Shown here: positions 8,159-17,215 of the stretch, in pieces | How positions within the stretch are numbered: the stretch's first letter is position 1 | How the letters are laid out: each line of letters opens with the position of its first letter | Source of the DNA: Alphaproteobacteria bacterium | GTDB taxonomy: Bacteria; Pseudomonadota; Alphaproteobacteria; Reyranellales; Reyranellaceae | Reading direction: 5' to 3' | DNA length: 64,000 nt | Assembly (NCBI GenBank): GCA_019635875.1 | Contig: JAHBYP010000001.1 | Span: 186,001-250,000, forward strand | Made by a program: the position numbers and the translations under genes | The notes under the pieces: model-generated | Seen by the model: the letters and a program-made list of their open reading frames with translations, nothing else | What the model was told of the DNA's origin: nothing | Database searches by the model: none

Positions 8159-8681
8159 GCAGCGGCAGCAGCTCGGGCTCGAGGTCGATCTCCAGCGTCG
8201 CCAGCACGCGCACCACGGCGCAATAGAAGCTGGCGAACAGGGTGAACTCGACGATCATCTCGTCGTCGAGCTTCTCGCGCAGCGACGCGAAGGTGGCGGC
8301 GGCGACGCCGCGGCCGGTTTCCATCTCGCGCGCGGCGGCGAGCAGGGCACGCTCGAAGGCCGGCAGCGAACTCGTGTCGCCCTTCGATTCGAGGATCAGC
8401 GCGTCGATGTCCGCGTCGCTCACGCCGAACTCGCGGCCGATCTCGATGTGGTGCGCCCATTCGTAGGGCGAGGATGCGACGTAGCCGATCTGCAGGATCA
8501 CCAGCTCGCGCAGCCTGCCGTCGAGCCTGCTCTTGAAGCGGATCCAGCGCGCGATGCCGTTGAAGGCGCGCGCACCGTCTAGGCTGTTGGCCAGCGCGCG
8601 ATAGATCGGCCGGTCGCGCCAGATCACGTCCTTGTCCTCGGGTGACAGTTCCTCGGGGGCGACATAGCGGACGCGGGCCAT
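8136..8681 (-). CDS. carboxymuconolactone decarboxylase family protein (AhpD-like fold)
   Basis: An all-helical CMD/AhpD-fold protein of 181 aa. The region YVASSPYEWAHHIEIGREFGVS (about residues 60-80) matches the family core, but the CxxC pair of true AhpD peroxidases is absent and only EWAHH remains. That argues against alkylhydroperoxidase activity. The ATG at 8681 is preceded by GAGGAG; a longer reading upstream would run through an intergenic repeat. It is divergent from a flavin monooxygenase gene and shares its putative MarR operator region. It overlaps the phosphodiesterase gene tail to tail by 23 bases. Confidence 0.83.
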   Translation of the reverse strand: MARVRYVAPEELSPEDKDVIWRDRPIYRALANSLDGARAFNGIARWIRFKSRLDGRLRELVILQIGYVASSPYEWAHHIEIGREFGVSDADIDALILESKGDTSSLPAFERALLAAAREMETGRGVAAATFASLREKLDDEMIVEFTLFASFYCAVVRVLATLEIDLEPELLPLLKRFPLP

Positions 8682-8746
8682 CTGGATCTCCTCGGGTTCG
8701 GGCTGCGGCGGAGCGTAGTGCATGATCCGGATGAGTTGAATCGCCA

Positions 8747-8815
8747 CTGTCATCCCGAGCGCAGCGAGGGATCCAGGGAAGCCGCCTGGATTCCTCGCTG
8801 CGCTCGGGATGACAG
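8747..8815. repeat. inverted repeat, TGTCATCCCGAGCGCAGCGAGG family
   Basis: Two 31-base arms (8747-8777 and 8785-8815) are complementary except for one position and flank a 7-base loop. The arm begins CTGTCATCCCGAGCGCAGCG. Related but degenerate copies occur at 24830-24903 and 29772-29834. It lies between divergently transcribed genes. Confidence 0.85.
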
Positions 8816-8837
8816 CCGGTCCGGGACCTGCGGACAA

Positions 8838-8857
8838 ATATTTGCATTTGCAAATAT
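8838..8857. promoter_or_regulatory. 20-bp palindromic operator, probable MarR site
   Basis: A perfect palindrome of two 9-base arms, ATATTTGCA and TGCAAATAT, around TT. It is AT-rich in a GC-rich setting and lies 48 bases before the monooxygenase start at 8905 and within the shared divergent promoter region. A MarR-type regulator is encoded directly after the monooxygenase, which makes it the likely ligand. The size and symmetry fit MarR-family operators; binding is inferred. Confidence 0.6.
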
Positions 8858-8904
8858 CGTCGGATGGGTGCAGGATCGCCAGCAATGACGGATGGGAGGC
8901 CGCG

Positions 8905-10002
8905 ATGGCGCTGGATTTCGGCTACTTCACGCTGAGCGACAACCGCTACAAGGACAACCCGCGCAGCGCCGAGTCCTTCATCAAGGACATCTACGCCGAG
9001 GCGCTGTGGGCCGAGGCGGTGGGGCTGAACTCGGCCTGGATCGGCGAGCACCATTTCAACCTGCTGGGCGTCAACGCCAGCCCGCTGGCGATCCTGGCGC
9101 AGATCGCCGGCGCGACGAAGCGCATCCGGCTCGCGCCCGCCGTGACCTTGCTGCCCGTGCACCATCCGCTGCACGTGGCCGAGGAATGGGCGACGCTCGA
9201 CCTGCTGTCCGGCGGCCGTGTCGACTTCGCCGCCGGCCGCGGCTACGACCGGCTGGAGTACGGCCCGTTCCAGGCCGATTTCGACCATTCCGCCGAGATC
9301 TTCGCCGAAGGCCTGGAGGTCGTCTGGCGCGCCTGGACCGAGACCGGCAAGTGGTCGCACAGGGGCCGCTTCTTTCAGTTCGACGACATCGAGGTGCGGC
9401 CCAGACCGGCGCAGTCTCCGCTGCGGCCCTACGTGGCCTGCTTCTCGCGGCCCTCGATGGAGCTGGCGGCGCGCCACGACTGGAACATCATCTACGCGCC
9501 CTTCGCCGCCGCCATGGTCTACGGTTCGCTGGCCGACGCGGTGCGGGTCTATCGCGAGACCTGCGAGGGCACGCACAAGCGGCCGGCGCGGCGCGCGATG
9601 TGCTCCTACTTCATCCATATCGCCTCGACGCCGCAGGAAGAGGCCTATGGCCGCGAGGCGCTGATCCGGTACTTCCACGATGCGCTGATCGCGGCGTTCC
9701 CCTCGTCCTCGGGCGAGAAGGTGCCGCCGACCTACAAGTACTTCGTCGAGATCGTGAACCTCCTGCGCGACATGCGGCCGGAGAAGCTCACCAGCAAGTC
9801 GATCCTGGTCGGCCCGCCGGCCAAGATCATCGAGGACCTCAAGACGGTCGAGGAGGCCGGCATCGCCGAGGTGATCCTGTACTTCAACTACGGTTGCAAG
9901 CCGCACGCGCTGGTGAAGGAGCAGATGCAGCGCTTCATGCAGGAGGTCGCGCCGGCCTTCGAGGGCTCGCACACCAAGCTCCGCCTGAGGGCGGCCGAGT
10001 AG
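8905..10002 (+). CDS. LLM class flavin-dependent monooxygenase (luciferase-like)
   Basis: TIM-barrel flavin monooxygenase of 365 aa using reduced FMN and O2 to oxidise an unknown substrate. Family features include WIGEHHFN near residue 45, the LAPAVTLLPVHHPLHVAEE strand-helix, and LLSGGRVDFAAGRGYD. The start at 8905 follows GGGAGG; a longer frame upstream would run through the palindromic operator. It is followed after one base by a MarR regulator and preceded by the probable MarR site, so substrate-induced derepression is likely. Confidence 0.88.
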   Translation: MALDFGYFTLSDNRYKDNPRSAESFIKDIYAEALWAEAVGLNSAWIGEHHFNLLGVNASPLAILAQIAGATKRIRLAPAVTLLPVHHPLHVAEEWATLDLLSGGRVDFAAGRGYDRLEYGPFQADFDHSAEIFAEGLEVVWRAWTETGKWSHRGRFFQFDDIEVRPRPAQSPLRPYVACFSRPSMELAARHDWNIIYAPFAAAMVYGSLADAVRVYRETCEGTHKRPARRAMCSYFIHIASTPQEEAYGREALIRYFHDALIAAFPSSSGEKVPPTYKYFVEIVNLLRDMRPEKLTSKSILVGPPAKIIEDLKTVEEAGIAEVILYFNYGCKPHALVKEQMQRFMQEVAPAFEGSHTKLRLRAAE

Positions 10003-10003
10003 C

Positions 10004-10444
10004 GTGCTGCCGCTCGACGACTACGTTCCCTACCTGCTGAACCGCGCCGGCGCGCGCATCGCGGCGTCGTTCAGCGAGGAGGTACGGCCCTTCGGCATCA
10101 CGCTGCAGATGTGGCGCGCGCTGGCGGCGCTGACAGACCGCGACGGCCAGACCGTGGGCGAGCTGTCGGGCCGCACCAGCATCGAGATCTCGACGCTCTC
10201 GCGCGTGCTCGACGGCCTGCAGCGCCGCAAGCTGCTCGAGCGCCGGCGCGCCGAGGATGATGGCCGCGTCGTGACCCTGCACCTGACCGCGGCAGGCCGG
10301 ACGATGACCCGGCGCGTGATCCCGATCGCCGAGCGCTACGAACGCGTGGCGATCGCCGGCCTGTCGGCGCGCGACGTCGAAACGCTCAAGCGCCTGCTGC
10401 GCACGCTCTACGCCAACATGGACGGGCTCGCGGAAAGGCCCTGA
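10004..10444 (+). CDS. MarR family transcriptional regulator
   Basis: Winged-helix DNA-binding protein of 146 aa starting at a GTG one base after the monooxygenase stop. The recognition helix region is GELSGRTSIEISTLSRVLDGLQRR and the wing is RAEDDGRVVTLHLTAAG, both typical of MarR. It is co-transcribed with the monooxygenase and probably binds the 20-bp palindrome at 8838-8857, forming a self-contained sensor and enzyme unit. The ligand is unknown. Confidence 0.88.
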   Translation: MLPLDDYVPYLLNRAGARIAASFSEEVRPFGITLQMWRALAALTDRDGQTVGELSGRTSIEISTLSRVLDGLQRRKLLERRRAEDDGRVVTLHLTAAGRTMTRRVIPIAERYERVAIAGLSARDVETLKRLLRTLYANMDGLAERP

Positions 10445-10514
10445 GCGCTGCGGGGTTGAATACGATCGGCACCTCGGCGATGATAATCGTTCGCATTTCC
10501 TGGAGCCGAAACAT

Positions 10515-11138
10515 ATGGCGCGTGTCACCTCGGTCGATGCCCTGCGCAACATCGTCAAGCCGCCCAACCCGCGCACCTTCACCAAGATCACGCCGGAGCT
10601 CGACGAGCAGTCGATCGACTTCCTCAAGCGCTGCCCCTTCGCGCTGGTCAGCACGGTGAGCGAGGACGGCACGATCGAGGTCTCGCCCAAGGGCGACGAG
10701 CCGGGCTTCATCCGCGTCGAGGATCCGCGTACCCTGCTGATCCCGGAGCGCGCCGGCAACAATCTGGCCTTCGGCCTGACCAACATCCTCAACAACGGCA
10801 AGATTGGCATGATCGCCCTGGTGCCGGCGACCGGCGAGACCCTGCGTCTGTCGGGCACGGCCGAGATCTTCGACGATGCCGACCTGGTGGGCTCGATGAG
10901 CTCGCTGGGCAAGCCGGCGCTGCTGGCCACGCGCATCCACATCAAGCACTGCTACTTCCACTGCGCGCGCTCGATCCTGCGCGCCAAGCTGTGGGATCCG
11001 ACCGCCTGGCCGGCGCCCGGCCGCGTCTCCTTCGGCAAGATCATCGCACCCAAGATGGGCGGCGACGAGGCGATGGCCAAGCAGATCGACGCCGGCATCG
11101 ACGGTGCCTACACCACGCGGCTGTGGAGCAACGGCTAG
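10515..11138 (+). CDS. pyridoxamine 5'-phosphate oxidase family flavoprotein (MSMEG_1061-type)
   Basis: Split-barrel FMN-binding protein of 207 aa. The core is visible as FLKRCPFALVSTVSEDGTIEVSPKGDEPGF followed by LLIPERAGNNLAFGLTNILNN. The C-terminal part HCARSILRAKLWDP matches the MSMEG_1061 subfamily, whose physiological substrate is unknown. The ATG is well placed after CTGGAG. A TGATAAT-rich stretch about 20-35 bases upstream resembles an iron-responsive element but is weak. Confidence 0.85.
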   Translation: MARVTSVDALRNIVKPPNPRTFTKITPELDEQSIDFLKRCPFALVSTVSEDGTIEVSPKGDEPGFIRVEDPRTLLIPERAGNNLAFGLTNILNNGKIGMIALVPATGETLRLSGTAEIFDDADLVGSMSSLGKPALLATRIHIKHCYFHCARSILRAKLWDPTAWPAPGRVSFGKIIAPKMGGDEAMAKQIDAGIDGAYTTRLWSNG

Positions 11139-11171
11139 CGTCCCCGCGGCCGCCATGCTTTGCTTGGCGGC

Positions 11172-12275
11172 ATGTCCAGGACTGACGCCGCCCAGCCGCC
11201 GTTTCGCGCCGAGGTGATTGGCAGCCTGCTGCGCCCGCGTTCGCTCAAGGACGCGGCCGCATCGGGTGCCGAAAGCCACGCCGCCGCGCTGGAGCGCGAG
11301 ATCGCGCGCGTCGTCGCCAAGCAGGAGGAGCTGGGCTTCCGCGTCGTCACCGATGGCGAGCTCGGCCGCACCTCCTGGTTCGGCTTCTTCTTCGAAGGCC
11401 TCGACGGCATCCGCCTGGCGCCCTCGCAGTTCCGCTTCCGCGACGCCGAGGGCGGCAGCTACGAATGGCCGACCTGCGTCGCGGCGCAGAAGCTCAGGCG
11501 GCGCGCGCCGATCACGCTCGCCGAGTATGCGCGGCTCAAGCGGCTGGTGAAGCACGCGCTGCCCAAGGCGACCCTGCCGACGCCCAGCGCCTTTCACTTC
11601 TTCCGCTTCACCGCGGCCTTCGACCCGCAGGCCTACGCCGATGCCTCGGGTTACTTCGACGACCTCGTCGCCATCTACCGCAGCGAGCTGGACGAGTTGG
11701 TCAAGGCCGGCTGCCGCTACATGCAGATGGACGAGGTGCCGGTCGCCATGCTGTGCGATCCGCTGGTGCGCGAGCAGACCCGCGCGCAGGGCGGCGATCC
11801 CGACGCGCTGCTCGACCTCTACGTCTCTGTGATCCGCCGCATCCTCGAGGGAAGGCCGGCGGGCGTGACCGTGGGCATGCATCTGTGCCGCGGCAATTTC
11901 CGCGGCCGCTGGATGGCCTCGGGCGGCTACGAGCCGGTGGCGCGCAAGCTGTTCAACGACTTCCCGGTCGACGTCTACTTCCTCGAATACGACAGCCAGC
12001 GCGCCGGCGACTTCGCGCCGCTGCGCCACGTGCCCGCCGACCGCCACGTCGTGCTCGGCCTGGTGTCGTCGAAGAGTCCCGAAATGGAGAGCGTCGACGA
12101 TCTGCGGCATCGCATCGACGAGGCCTCGGTGCACGTCAATCTCGATCGGCTGTCGCTCTCCTCGCAGTGCGGCTTCGCCAGCGTCGCCGGCGGCAATTTG
12201 CTGAGCGAAGACCAGCAATGGGCCAAGCTGGCGCTGATATCAGACACGGCGCGGCGCGTCTGGGGTACCACTTAG
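11172..12275 (+). CDS. cobalamin-independent methionine synthase II family protein (MetE C-terminal-like)
   Basis: A 367-aa protein corresponding to the catalytic C-terminal barrel of MetE, without the N-terminal half. It starts with the hallmark [10 protein letters not shown], then [11 protein letters not shown] and PTPSAFHFF. The zinc ligands are suggested by MHLCRGN (about residue 236) and a late SSQCGFAS. Stand-alone proteins of this type (YxjG/YxjH-like) are thought to act in methyl transfer or related C-S/C-P chemistry; the substrate here is unknown. ATG 11172 is chosen over a TTG 12 bases upstream. An aldo/keto reductase follows 10 bases later. Confidence 0.85.
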   Translation: MSRTDAAQPPFRAEVIGSLLRPRSLKDAAASGAESHAAALEREIARVVAKQEELGFRVVTDGELGRTSWFGFFFEGLDGIRLAPSQFRFRDAEGGSYEWPTCVAAQKLRRRAPITLAEYARLKRLVKHALPKATLPTPSAFHFFRFTAAFDPQAYADASGYFDDLVAIYRSELDELVKAGCRYMQMDEVPVAMLCDPLVREQTRAQGGDPDALLDLYVSVIRRILEGRPAGVTVGMHLCRGNFRGRWMASGGYEPVARKLFNDFPVDVYFLEYDSQRAGDFAPLRHVPADRHVVLGLVSSKSPEMESVDDLRHRIDEASVHVNLDRLSLSSQCGFASVAGGNLLSEDQQWAKLALISDTARRVWGTT

Positions 12276-12285
12276 GAGACGACCA

Positions 12286-13278
12286 ATGGCGGCGGCGAAG
12301 CGCAAGCTGGGTTCCAGTGACCTCGACGTGTCGGCGATCAGCCTGGGCTGCATGTCGCTGTCGGGCACCTACGGCAAGGCCGACGATGCCGAGGGCATCG
12401 CGCTGATCCACCACGCGCTGGATCGCGGCGTCACCATGCTCGACAGCTCCGACATGTATGGCTGGGGCCACAACGAGCAGCTGATCGGCAAGGCGCTGGC
12501 CGGCGCGCGCCGCGACGGCGTCGTGCTCGCGACCAAGTTCGGCCAGGTGCAGCGGCCCGGCGGCGCCAACGGCGTCGATGGAACGCCGAAGCACGTGAAG
12601 GCGGCGTGCGATGCGAGCCTCAAGCGGCTGGGCGTCGACGTGATTGACCTCTACTACCAGCACCGCGTCGATCCATCGGTGCCGATCGAGGACACGGTCG
12701 GCGCCATGGGCGAGCTGGTGAAGCAGGGCAAGGTGCGCGCGCTGGGACTGAGCGAGGCCGCGCCCGACACCATCCGCCGCGCCCACGCCACGCATCCCAT
12801 CGCCGCCGTGCAGAGCGAATACTCGCTGCTCTATCGCGTCGATGCCGAGGAGACACTGAAGACCACGCGCGCGCTGGGCATCGCCTACGTCGCCTATTCG
12901 CCGCTGGGCCGCAGCCTGCTGACCGGCAGCGTGCGGCAGGTCGGCGATATCCCCGAGGGTGACGGCCGCGGCCGCCACCCGCGCTTCGCCGCCGACAACC
13001 TCTCGCGCAATCTCGGCCTGGTCGGCAGCATCGAAGGCGTCGCCCGCGCCAAGGGCTGCACGCCGGGCCAGGTGGCGCTGGCCTGGCTGCTGGCGCAGGG
13101 CCCTGACATCGTGCCGATCCCCGGCACCAAGCAGGCGCGCCGCCTCGACGAGAACATGGCGGCGCTCGACGTGACGCTTTCGCCCGCCGAGGCCGCCTCG
13201 CTCTCCGCCGCGATCCCGCCCGGCGCCGCCGCCGGCGGCCGCTACGCCGATGCGCAGATGAAGGCGGTGTATCTGTAG
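12286..13278 (+). CDS. aldo/keto reductase
   Basis: NADPH-dependent (beta/alpha)8 oxidoreductase of 330 aa. The catalytic tetrad residues can be assigned to D and Y in [15 protein letters not shown] in LATKFGQ and H in YYQHRVD. The cofactor-binding end is [17 protein letters not shown]. Its length and motifs fit the AKR13/YhdN-like group. The gene is ten bases after the MetE-like gene, so they are probably co-transcribed. The physiological carbonyl substrate is unknown. Confidence 0.9.
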   Translation: MAAAKRKLGSSDLDVSAISLGCMSLSGTYGKADDAEGIALIHHALDRGVTMLDSSDMYGWGHNEQLIGKALAGARRDGVVLATKFGQVQRPGGANGVDGTPKHVKAACDASLKRLGVDVIDLYYQHRVDPSVPIEDTVGAMGELVKQGKVRALGLSEAAPDTIRRAHATHPIAAVQSEYSLLYRVDAEETLKTTRALGIAYVAYSPLGRSLLTGSVRQVGDIPEGDGRGRHPRFAADNLSRNLGLVGSIEGVARAKGCTPGQVALAWLLAQGPDIVPIPGTKQARRLDENMAALDVTLSPAEAASLSAAIPPGAAAGGRYADAQMKAVYL

Positions 13279-13302
13279 GCAGCGGGCGATCCTTCGTCTT
13301 CC

Positions 13303-13333
13303 TGGGAGCGCCGGCGGGACGCCGGCGCTCCCA
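13303..13333. repeat. GGGAGCGCCGGCG palindrome between convergent genes
   Basis: A perfect 14-base inverted repeat (TGGGAGCGCCGGCG / CGCCGGCGCTCCCA) with a 3-base loop, placed between the ends of two convergent genes. No T-run follows, so it is not a classic terminator. The same sequence, without the loop, is embedded inside another repeat at 24861-24880. Confidence 0.75.
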
Positions 13334-13347
13334 AAGACGGTTGATGC

Positions 13348-14241
13348 TCAACGCCGGTAGCGCCGCTGCACCACTAGGTTCGCCGCCATGGTCAGCAGCA
13401 GCGTCACCGTCATCAGCACGAAGGCGATGGCGCCGCCGAAGGGCCAGTTGGTCTGCTGGGTGAACTGGTTGTAGACCAGCGGCGCCATCATCTTGAACAG
13501 CGGGCCGCCGAGCAGGAACGGCGTGGCATAGGCGTTCATCGCCAGGATGAAGGTCAGGATGGTGCCGGCGAGGATGCCGGGCAGCGCCAGCGGCCACAGC
13601 ACGCGGCGGAACATCGTGCCCGGCGTGGCGCCGAGGCTGAAGGCGGCCTCCTCGACCGAGCGGTCGATGCTCTCGATAACGCTCTGCAGGCTGAGCACCA
13701 TGAAGGGCAGGTTCACGGCGATGATGCCGATGATCACCGCGCTCTCGCTGAACATGATCTCGATCGGCTTGCTGATGACGCCCAGACCCATGAGCGTGGC
13801 GTTGACGAAGCCCTTGGTGCCGAACACCACCATCCAGCCGGCGGCGCGCACGGCGTTGCCGACGAACAGCGGCAGGACGATGGCGATGATCAGCAGGTTC
13901 TTGAACCTCGATTGCGTGCGCGCCACGACATAGGCGAGCGGGAAGCCCAGCACCAGGCAGGCGGCGGTCACGATCACCGCGACGCGCACGGTCACGCCGA
14001 GGATCGAGGTGTAGTACGAGTCGGTGAAGAACCTGACGTAGTTGGCGATCGTCACCGCCTCGACCATCATCTTCTTCGTGCTGACGAACTCGTTGAGGCT
14101 GTAGCGGAACAGGATGACCAGCGGTCCCAGCAGGCAGAGCGCGACGAAGATCGTCGCCGGCGACACCAGAGTCGCCGCCGTCAGGCCCTCGCCCCGCCGC
14201 CTCTCGGCGACGGGGCTGGCGGCGATGGCCGTATCGGTCAT
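13348..14241 (-). CDS. ABC transporter permease, PotB type
   Basis: Inner-membrane permease of 297 aa from the spermidine/putrescine transporter class. Membrane segments include ATIFVALCLLGPLVILFRYS and LLIIAIVLPLFVGNAVRAAGW, and the coupling loop is DRSVEEAAFSLGATPGTMFRRV. Unusually for the class, it is the last gene of the operon, placed after the binding protein and ten bases downstream of it. It should pair with the PotC-type permease at 16384-17208. Confidence 0.88.
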   Translation of the reverse strand: MTDTAIAASPVAERRRGEGLTAATLVSPATIFVALCLLGPLVILFRYSLNEFVSTKKMMVEAVTIANYVRFFTDSYYTSILGVTVRVAVIVTAACLVLGFPLAYVVARTQSRFKNLLIIAIVLPLFVGNAVRAAGWMVVFGTKGFVNATLMGLGVISKPIEIMFSESAVIIGIIAVNLPFMVLSLQSVIESIDRSVEEAAFSLGATPGTMFRRVLWPLALPGILAGTILTFILAMNAYATPFLLGGPLFKMMAPLVYNQFTQQTNWPFGGAIAFVLMTVTLLLTMAANLVVQRRYRR

Positions 14242-14251
14242 TCAGCGATGA

Positions 14252-15292
14252 CTACGCCTTGAACGACTTGTCCCACCATTCCTTGAAGGCGGAGTCGTTC
14301 TTGGCCATGTAGCCGTAGTCGAGGTCGACCAGGCGCGTCTGCTCCTCGTCGGTGAAGCCGATGCGCCGGCGCAGCTCGGGGTCGACCTTGGCGTTGGTCA
14401 CGGTCGGGTTGTAGCCCATGTCCTTGGCGAAGTTCTCCTGCGCCGAGGCGTCGAGCATGGCGTCGAGAAAGGCGTAGGCGCCCGGCTTGTTGGGTGCGTT
14501 CTTCGGCACCACGAAGCCGGAGACGTACATCGGCACGCCTTCCTTGGGCGCGATGGTCTGCACGTTGATGCCGGCGTTCTGCCACTGCACGGCGCGCGCC
14601 TTCCACATCACGCCGCAGGCGATCTCCTCGGTCTTCAGCGCCTGGGCGAAGGCCTCGTTGCTGGGATAGATGCGCGCGCCGGCCTTCTTCAGGGCGACCA
14701 GCAGCGGCTTGCCGGGCTCGAAATCGCCGACCTTGCCGCCGGCCGCCAGGCTCGCGCACAGCATGGTGTACTGATACTGGATGTCGATGATGCCGAGCTT
14801 GTCGCCATGGCTGGTGTTGAGGATGTCGGCGAAGCTCGTCGGCGTGGCCATCATCTTGGGATTGAACAGGCCGACCTTGCCCGAATAGATGTGGCCCACG
14901 CCGTAGGGATACTTCATCGCCGGGATGAGGTTCTTGGCGTTGGGGATCTGCGAATAGTCGAGATGCAGGATCGTGCCCTGCTCGTTCATCTCGTACATGT
15001 TGGCGGCCGAGGCTCCCTGGATGTCCGAGGTGCCGCGGCGCAGCGACTTCTCGGCCAGCACCTTGGCGCGGCGCGGCGGGTCGCCGGCCTCGTCCTTGAC
15101 CACGTCCCAGCCCTTGGGCTTCAGGATCGGCGTCTCGATGTTCTTGGCCAGCAGGCGCGAGTAGTCGCCGCCCCAGGTGCCGACGACGATGCGCTTGTTG
15201 TCCTGCGCGATGGCCGGCGCGGCGAGGCCGCTGGCGAGCGCGGCGGTGCCGCCCAGCACGGCGCGGCGATTGATCTTGAGACGATCCGTCAT
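14252..15292 (-). CDS. extracellular substrate-binding protein, PotD/PotF type
   Basis: Periplasmic receptor of 346 aa for the adjacent polyamine-type ABC system. The N-terminus has a twin-arginine-like signal (KINRRAVLGGTAALASGLAA) with cleavage near APAIAQ. The mature protein starts with VVGTWGGDYSRLL, typical of spermidine/putrescine-class receptors. ATG 15292 follows GGGAGAG. The true ligand may not be a polyamine; the linked amidohydrolases hint at an amide or peptide-like compound. Confidence 0.86.
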   Translation of the reverse strand: MTDRLKINRRAVLGGTAALASGLAAPAIAQDNKRIVVGTWGGDYSRLLAKNIETPILKPKGWDVVKDEAGDPPRRAKVLAEKSLRRGTSDIQGASAANMYEMNEQGTILHLDYSQIPNAKNLIPAMKYPYGVGHIYSGKVGLFNPKMMATPTSFADILNTSHGDKLGIIDIQYQYTMLCASLAAGGKVGDFEPGKPLLVALKKAGARIYPSNEAFAQALKTEEIACGVMWKARAVQWQNAGINVQTIAPKEGVPMYVSGFVVPKNAPNKPGAYAFLDAMLDASAQENFAKDMGYNPTVTNAKVDPELRRRIGFTDEEQTRLVDLDYGYMAKNDSAFKEWWDKSFKA

Positions 15293-15317
15293 TTGTCTCT
15301 CCCGTTGACGTTCGACG

Positions 15318-16382
15318 CTACCCTGTGAAGACAAGACCGGCCCCGGCGGGCCAGCCGATATGGACCTGTTGTCCGACTTGCGGCGCGAAGCTGCTGTCGC
15401 GGTTGGCGATCTGCACGACGACGCGATCGGCGGGCGACAGGCGCACGTGGATGTCCGTCAGCGCGCCGAGATACGAGACGAATTCCACCGTACCCGGCAG
15501 CCGGTTGTCGAGTCCCGAAAGCGGCCCGGAGGACGCCATGGCGGCGATCTCCAGCCGTTCCGGCCGCAGGGCCAGCGACGCCGGGCCCGGCGCGCCGCCG
15601 CTGCAGGCCAGCGCGAGGCCGCCTTCGGTGCGGAAGCGGCCCGGAGTCTCGATCGTGCCGGTGAGGAAGGTGCTGCGGCCGACGAAGCCGGCGACGAAGC
15701 GGTCGGCCGGCGTCTCGTAGAGCTCGCGCTGGGTGCCGACCTGGCACACCGAGCCCTCGTTCATCACCACCAGCCGGTCGGCCATGGTGAGCGCCTCTTC
15801 CTGGTCGTGCGTGACCATGACCGTGGTCAGCCCGAGCTGGCGCTGCAGCTCGCGGATCTCGACGCGCACCTCCTGGCGCAGCTTGGCGTCGAGGTTGGAA
15901 AGCGGCTCGTCGAGCAGCAGCACGTCGGGCCGGATGGCGAGCGCGCGCGCCAGCGCCACGCGCTGCTGCTGGCCGCCGGAAAGCTGGCGCGGCAGGCGCG
16001 CGCCGAAACCGCCCAGCCGCACCAGCGCCAGCGCCTCCTCGACGCGCTTGGCGACATCGGCGCGCGGCAGCTTGCGCATCTCCAGGCCGAAGGCGACGTT
16101 CTGCGCCACGCTCAGATGCGGGAAGAGCGCGTAGCTCTGGAACACCATGCCGGTGTTGCGGCGCCACGGCGGCAGCTCGGTGACCTCGGCGCCGCCCAGC
16201 CGTATGTGACCCGCGGTCGGCTCGATGAAGCCCGCCACCATGCGCAAGGTCGTGGTCTTGCCGCAGCCGGACGGGCCCAGCAGGACGAGGAACTCGCCAT
16301 CGGCTACCTGAAGGTCGACCTCGCGCACGGCGTGGAAATCGCCGTAGCGCTTGCTCAGCCCATGTATGTCGAGACGCGCCAT
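15318..16382 (-). CDS. ABC transporter ATP-binding protein, PotA type
   Basis: ATPase of 354 aa for the polyamine-type importer. Motifs seen are Walker A GPSGCGKTT (36-44), Q-loop Gln82, signature LSGGQQQR (134-141), Walker B LLLDEP (155-160), H-loop His192 and a C-terminal TOBE domain. The start is placed one base after the stop of the PotC-type permease (TGAGATG), indicating coupling. The binding-protein gene follows 25 bases later. Confidence 0.93.
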   Translation of the reverse strand: MARLDIHGLSKRYGDFHAVREVDLQVADGEFLVLLGPSGCGKTTTLRMVAGFIEPTAGHIRLGGAEVTELPPWRRNTGMVFQSYALFPHLSVAQNVAFGLEMRKLPRADVAKRVEEALALVRLGGFGARLPRQLSGGQQQRVALARALAIRPDVLLLDEPLSNLDAKLRQEVRVEIRELQRQLGLTTVMVTHDQEEALTMADRLVVMNEGSVCQVGTQRELYETPADRFVAGFVGRSTFLTGTIETPGRFRTEGGLALACSGGAPGPASLALRPERLEIAAMASSGPLSGLDNRLPGTVEFVSYLGALTDIHVRLSPADRVVVQIANRDSSFAPQVGQQVHIGWPAGAGLVFTG

Positions 16383-16383
16383 C

Positions 16384-17208
16384 TCACACCACCCGCGCAA
16401 GCTTCACGTAGCGATCGGTGACCAGCATGGCGATGCCGATCAGCAGGATCTGCAGCACCGAAACCGCGGCGATGGTCGGGTCGATCTTCCACTCCAGATA
16501 CTGGAGGATGACGATCGGCAGGGTGGTGCGGCCGGGGCCGACGAGGAACAGGCTCATCTCGAGATTGCCGAAGGAGGTGACGAAGCCGAACAGCGCGCCG
16601 GCGACGATGCCCGGGCGGATCGACGGCAGGGTGATGCGCCAGAACGTGGTCCACGGCCCGGCGCCGAGATTCTGCGCCGCCTCCTCGATGGTGCGGTCCA
16701 TGCCGGCGAGGCTCGCCGTCACCAGCCGCACCACCCAGGGAATGACGATCACGACGTGGCCCGCGACCATGGCGTAGAAGGTGCCCAGCACGTCGACATC
16801 GAGGCCGTTCTCGACCTCGACATGGAAGACGTACATCGCCGTGCCCAGCACGACGCCGGGCACGACCACCGGCATCAGCAGCAGATTGGCCAACGGCCCG
16901 CGCAGCTTGAAGTCGAAGCGCGCCAGGCAGAGTGCCGCCGGGATGCCCAGCGCCAGGCCGATGAAGGTCGCCAGCACGCCCACCCGCAGGCTGAGTGAGA
17001 AGCCGTCGACGAACTTGCGCTGGTCGAGGATGGCGGCGAACCAGCGCAGGCTGTAGCCCTCGGGCGGAAACGACGGGATCTCCTGCCGGAAGAACGCCAG
17101 CCAGGTGACGAAGATCAGCGGCGTCAGGATGTAGAGCAGCGCGATGCCCGCGGCACCATTCAGCGCCCAGCGCCGCGCGCGCCGGCGGATGAGGGCGGCG
17201 GCGGTCAT
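16384..17208 (-). CDS. ABC transporter permease, PotC type
   Basis: Inner-membrane permease of 274 aa. The ATG at 17208 is preferred because the extra 21 codons upstream are encoded by the palindromic repeat at 17216-17287. Typical segments are GIALLYILTPLIFVTWLAFF and LLLMPVVVPGVVLGTAMYVF, with the coupling loop MDRTIEEAAQNLGAGPWTTF. It is the first transporter gene in the leftward operon, downstream of two amidohydrolase genes. Confidence 0.88.
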   Translation of the reverse strand: MTAAALIRRRARRWALNGAAGIALLYILTPLIFVTWLAFFRQEIPSFPPEGYSLRWFAAILDQRKFVDGFSLSLRVGVLATFIGLALGIPAALCLARFDFKLRGPLANLLLMPVVVPGVVLGTAMYVFHVEVENGLDVDVLGTFYAMVAGHVVIVIPWVVRLVTASLAGMDRTIEEAAQNLGAGPWTTFWRITLPSIRPGIVAGALFGFVTSFGNLEMSLFLVGPGRTTLPIVILQYLEWKIDPTIAAVSVLQILLIGIAMLVTDRYVKLARVV

Positions 17209-17215
17209 GGAAGCC

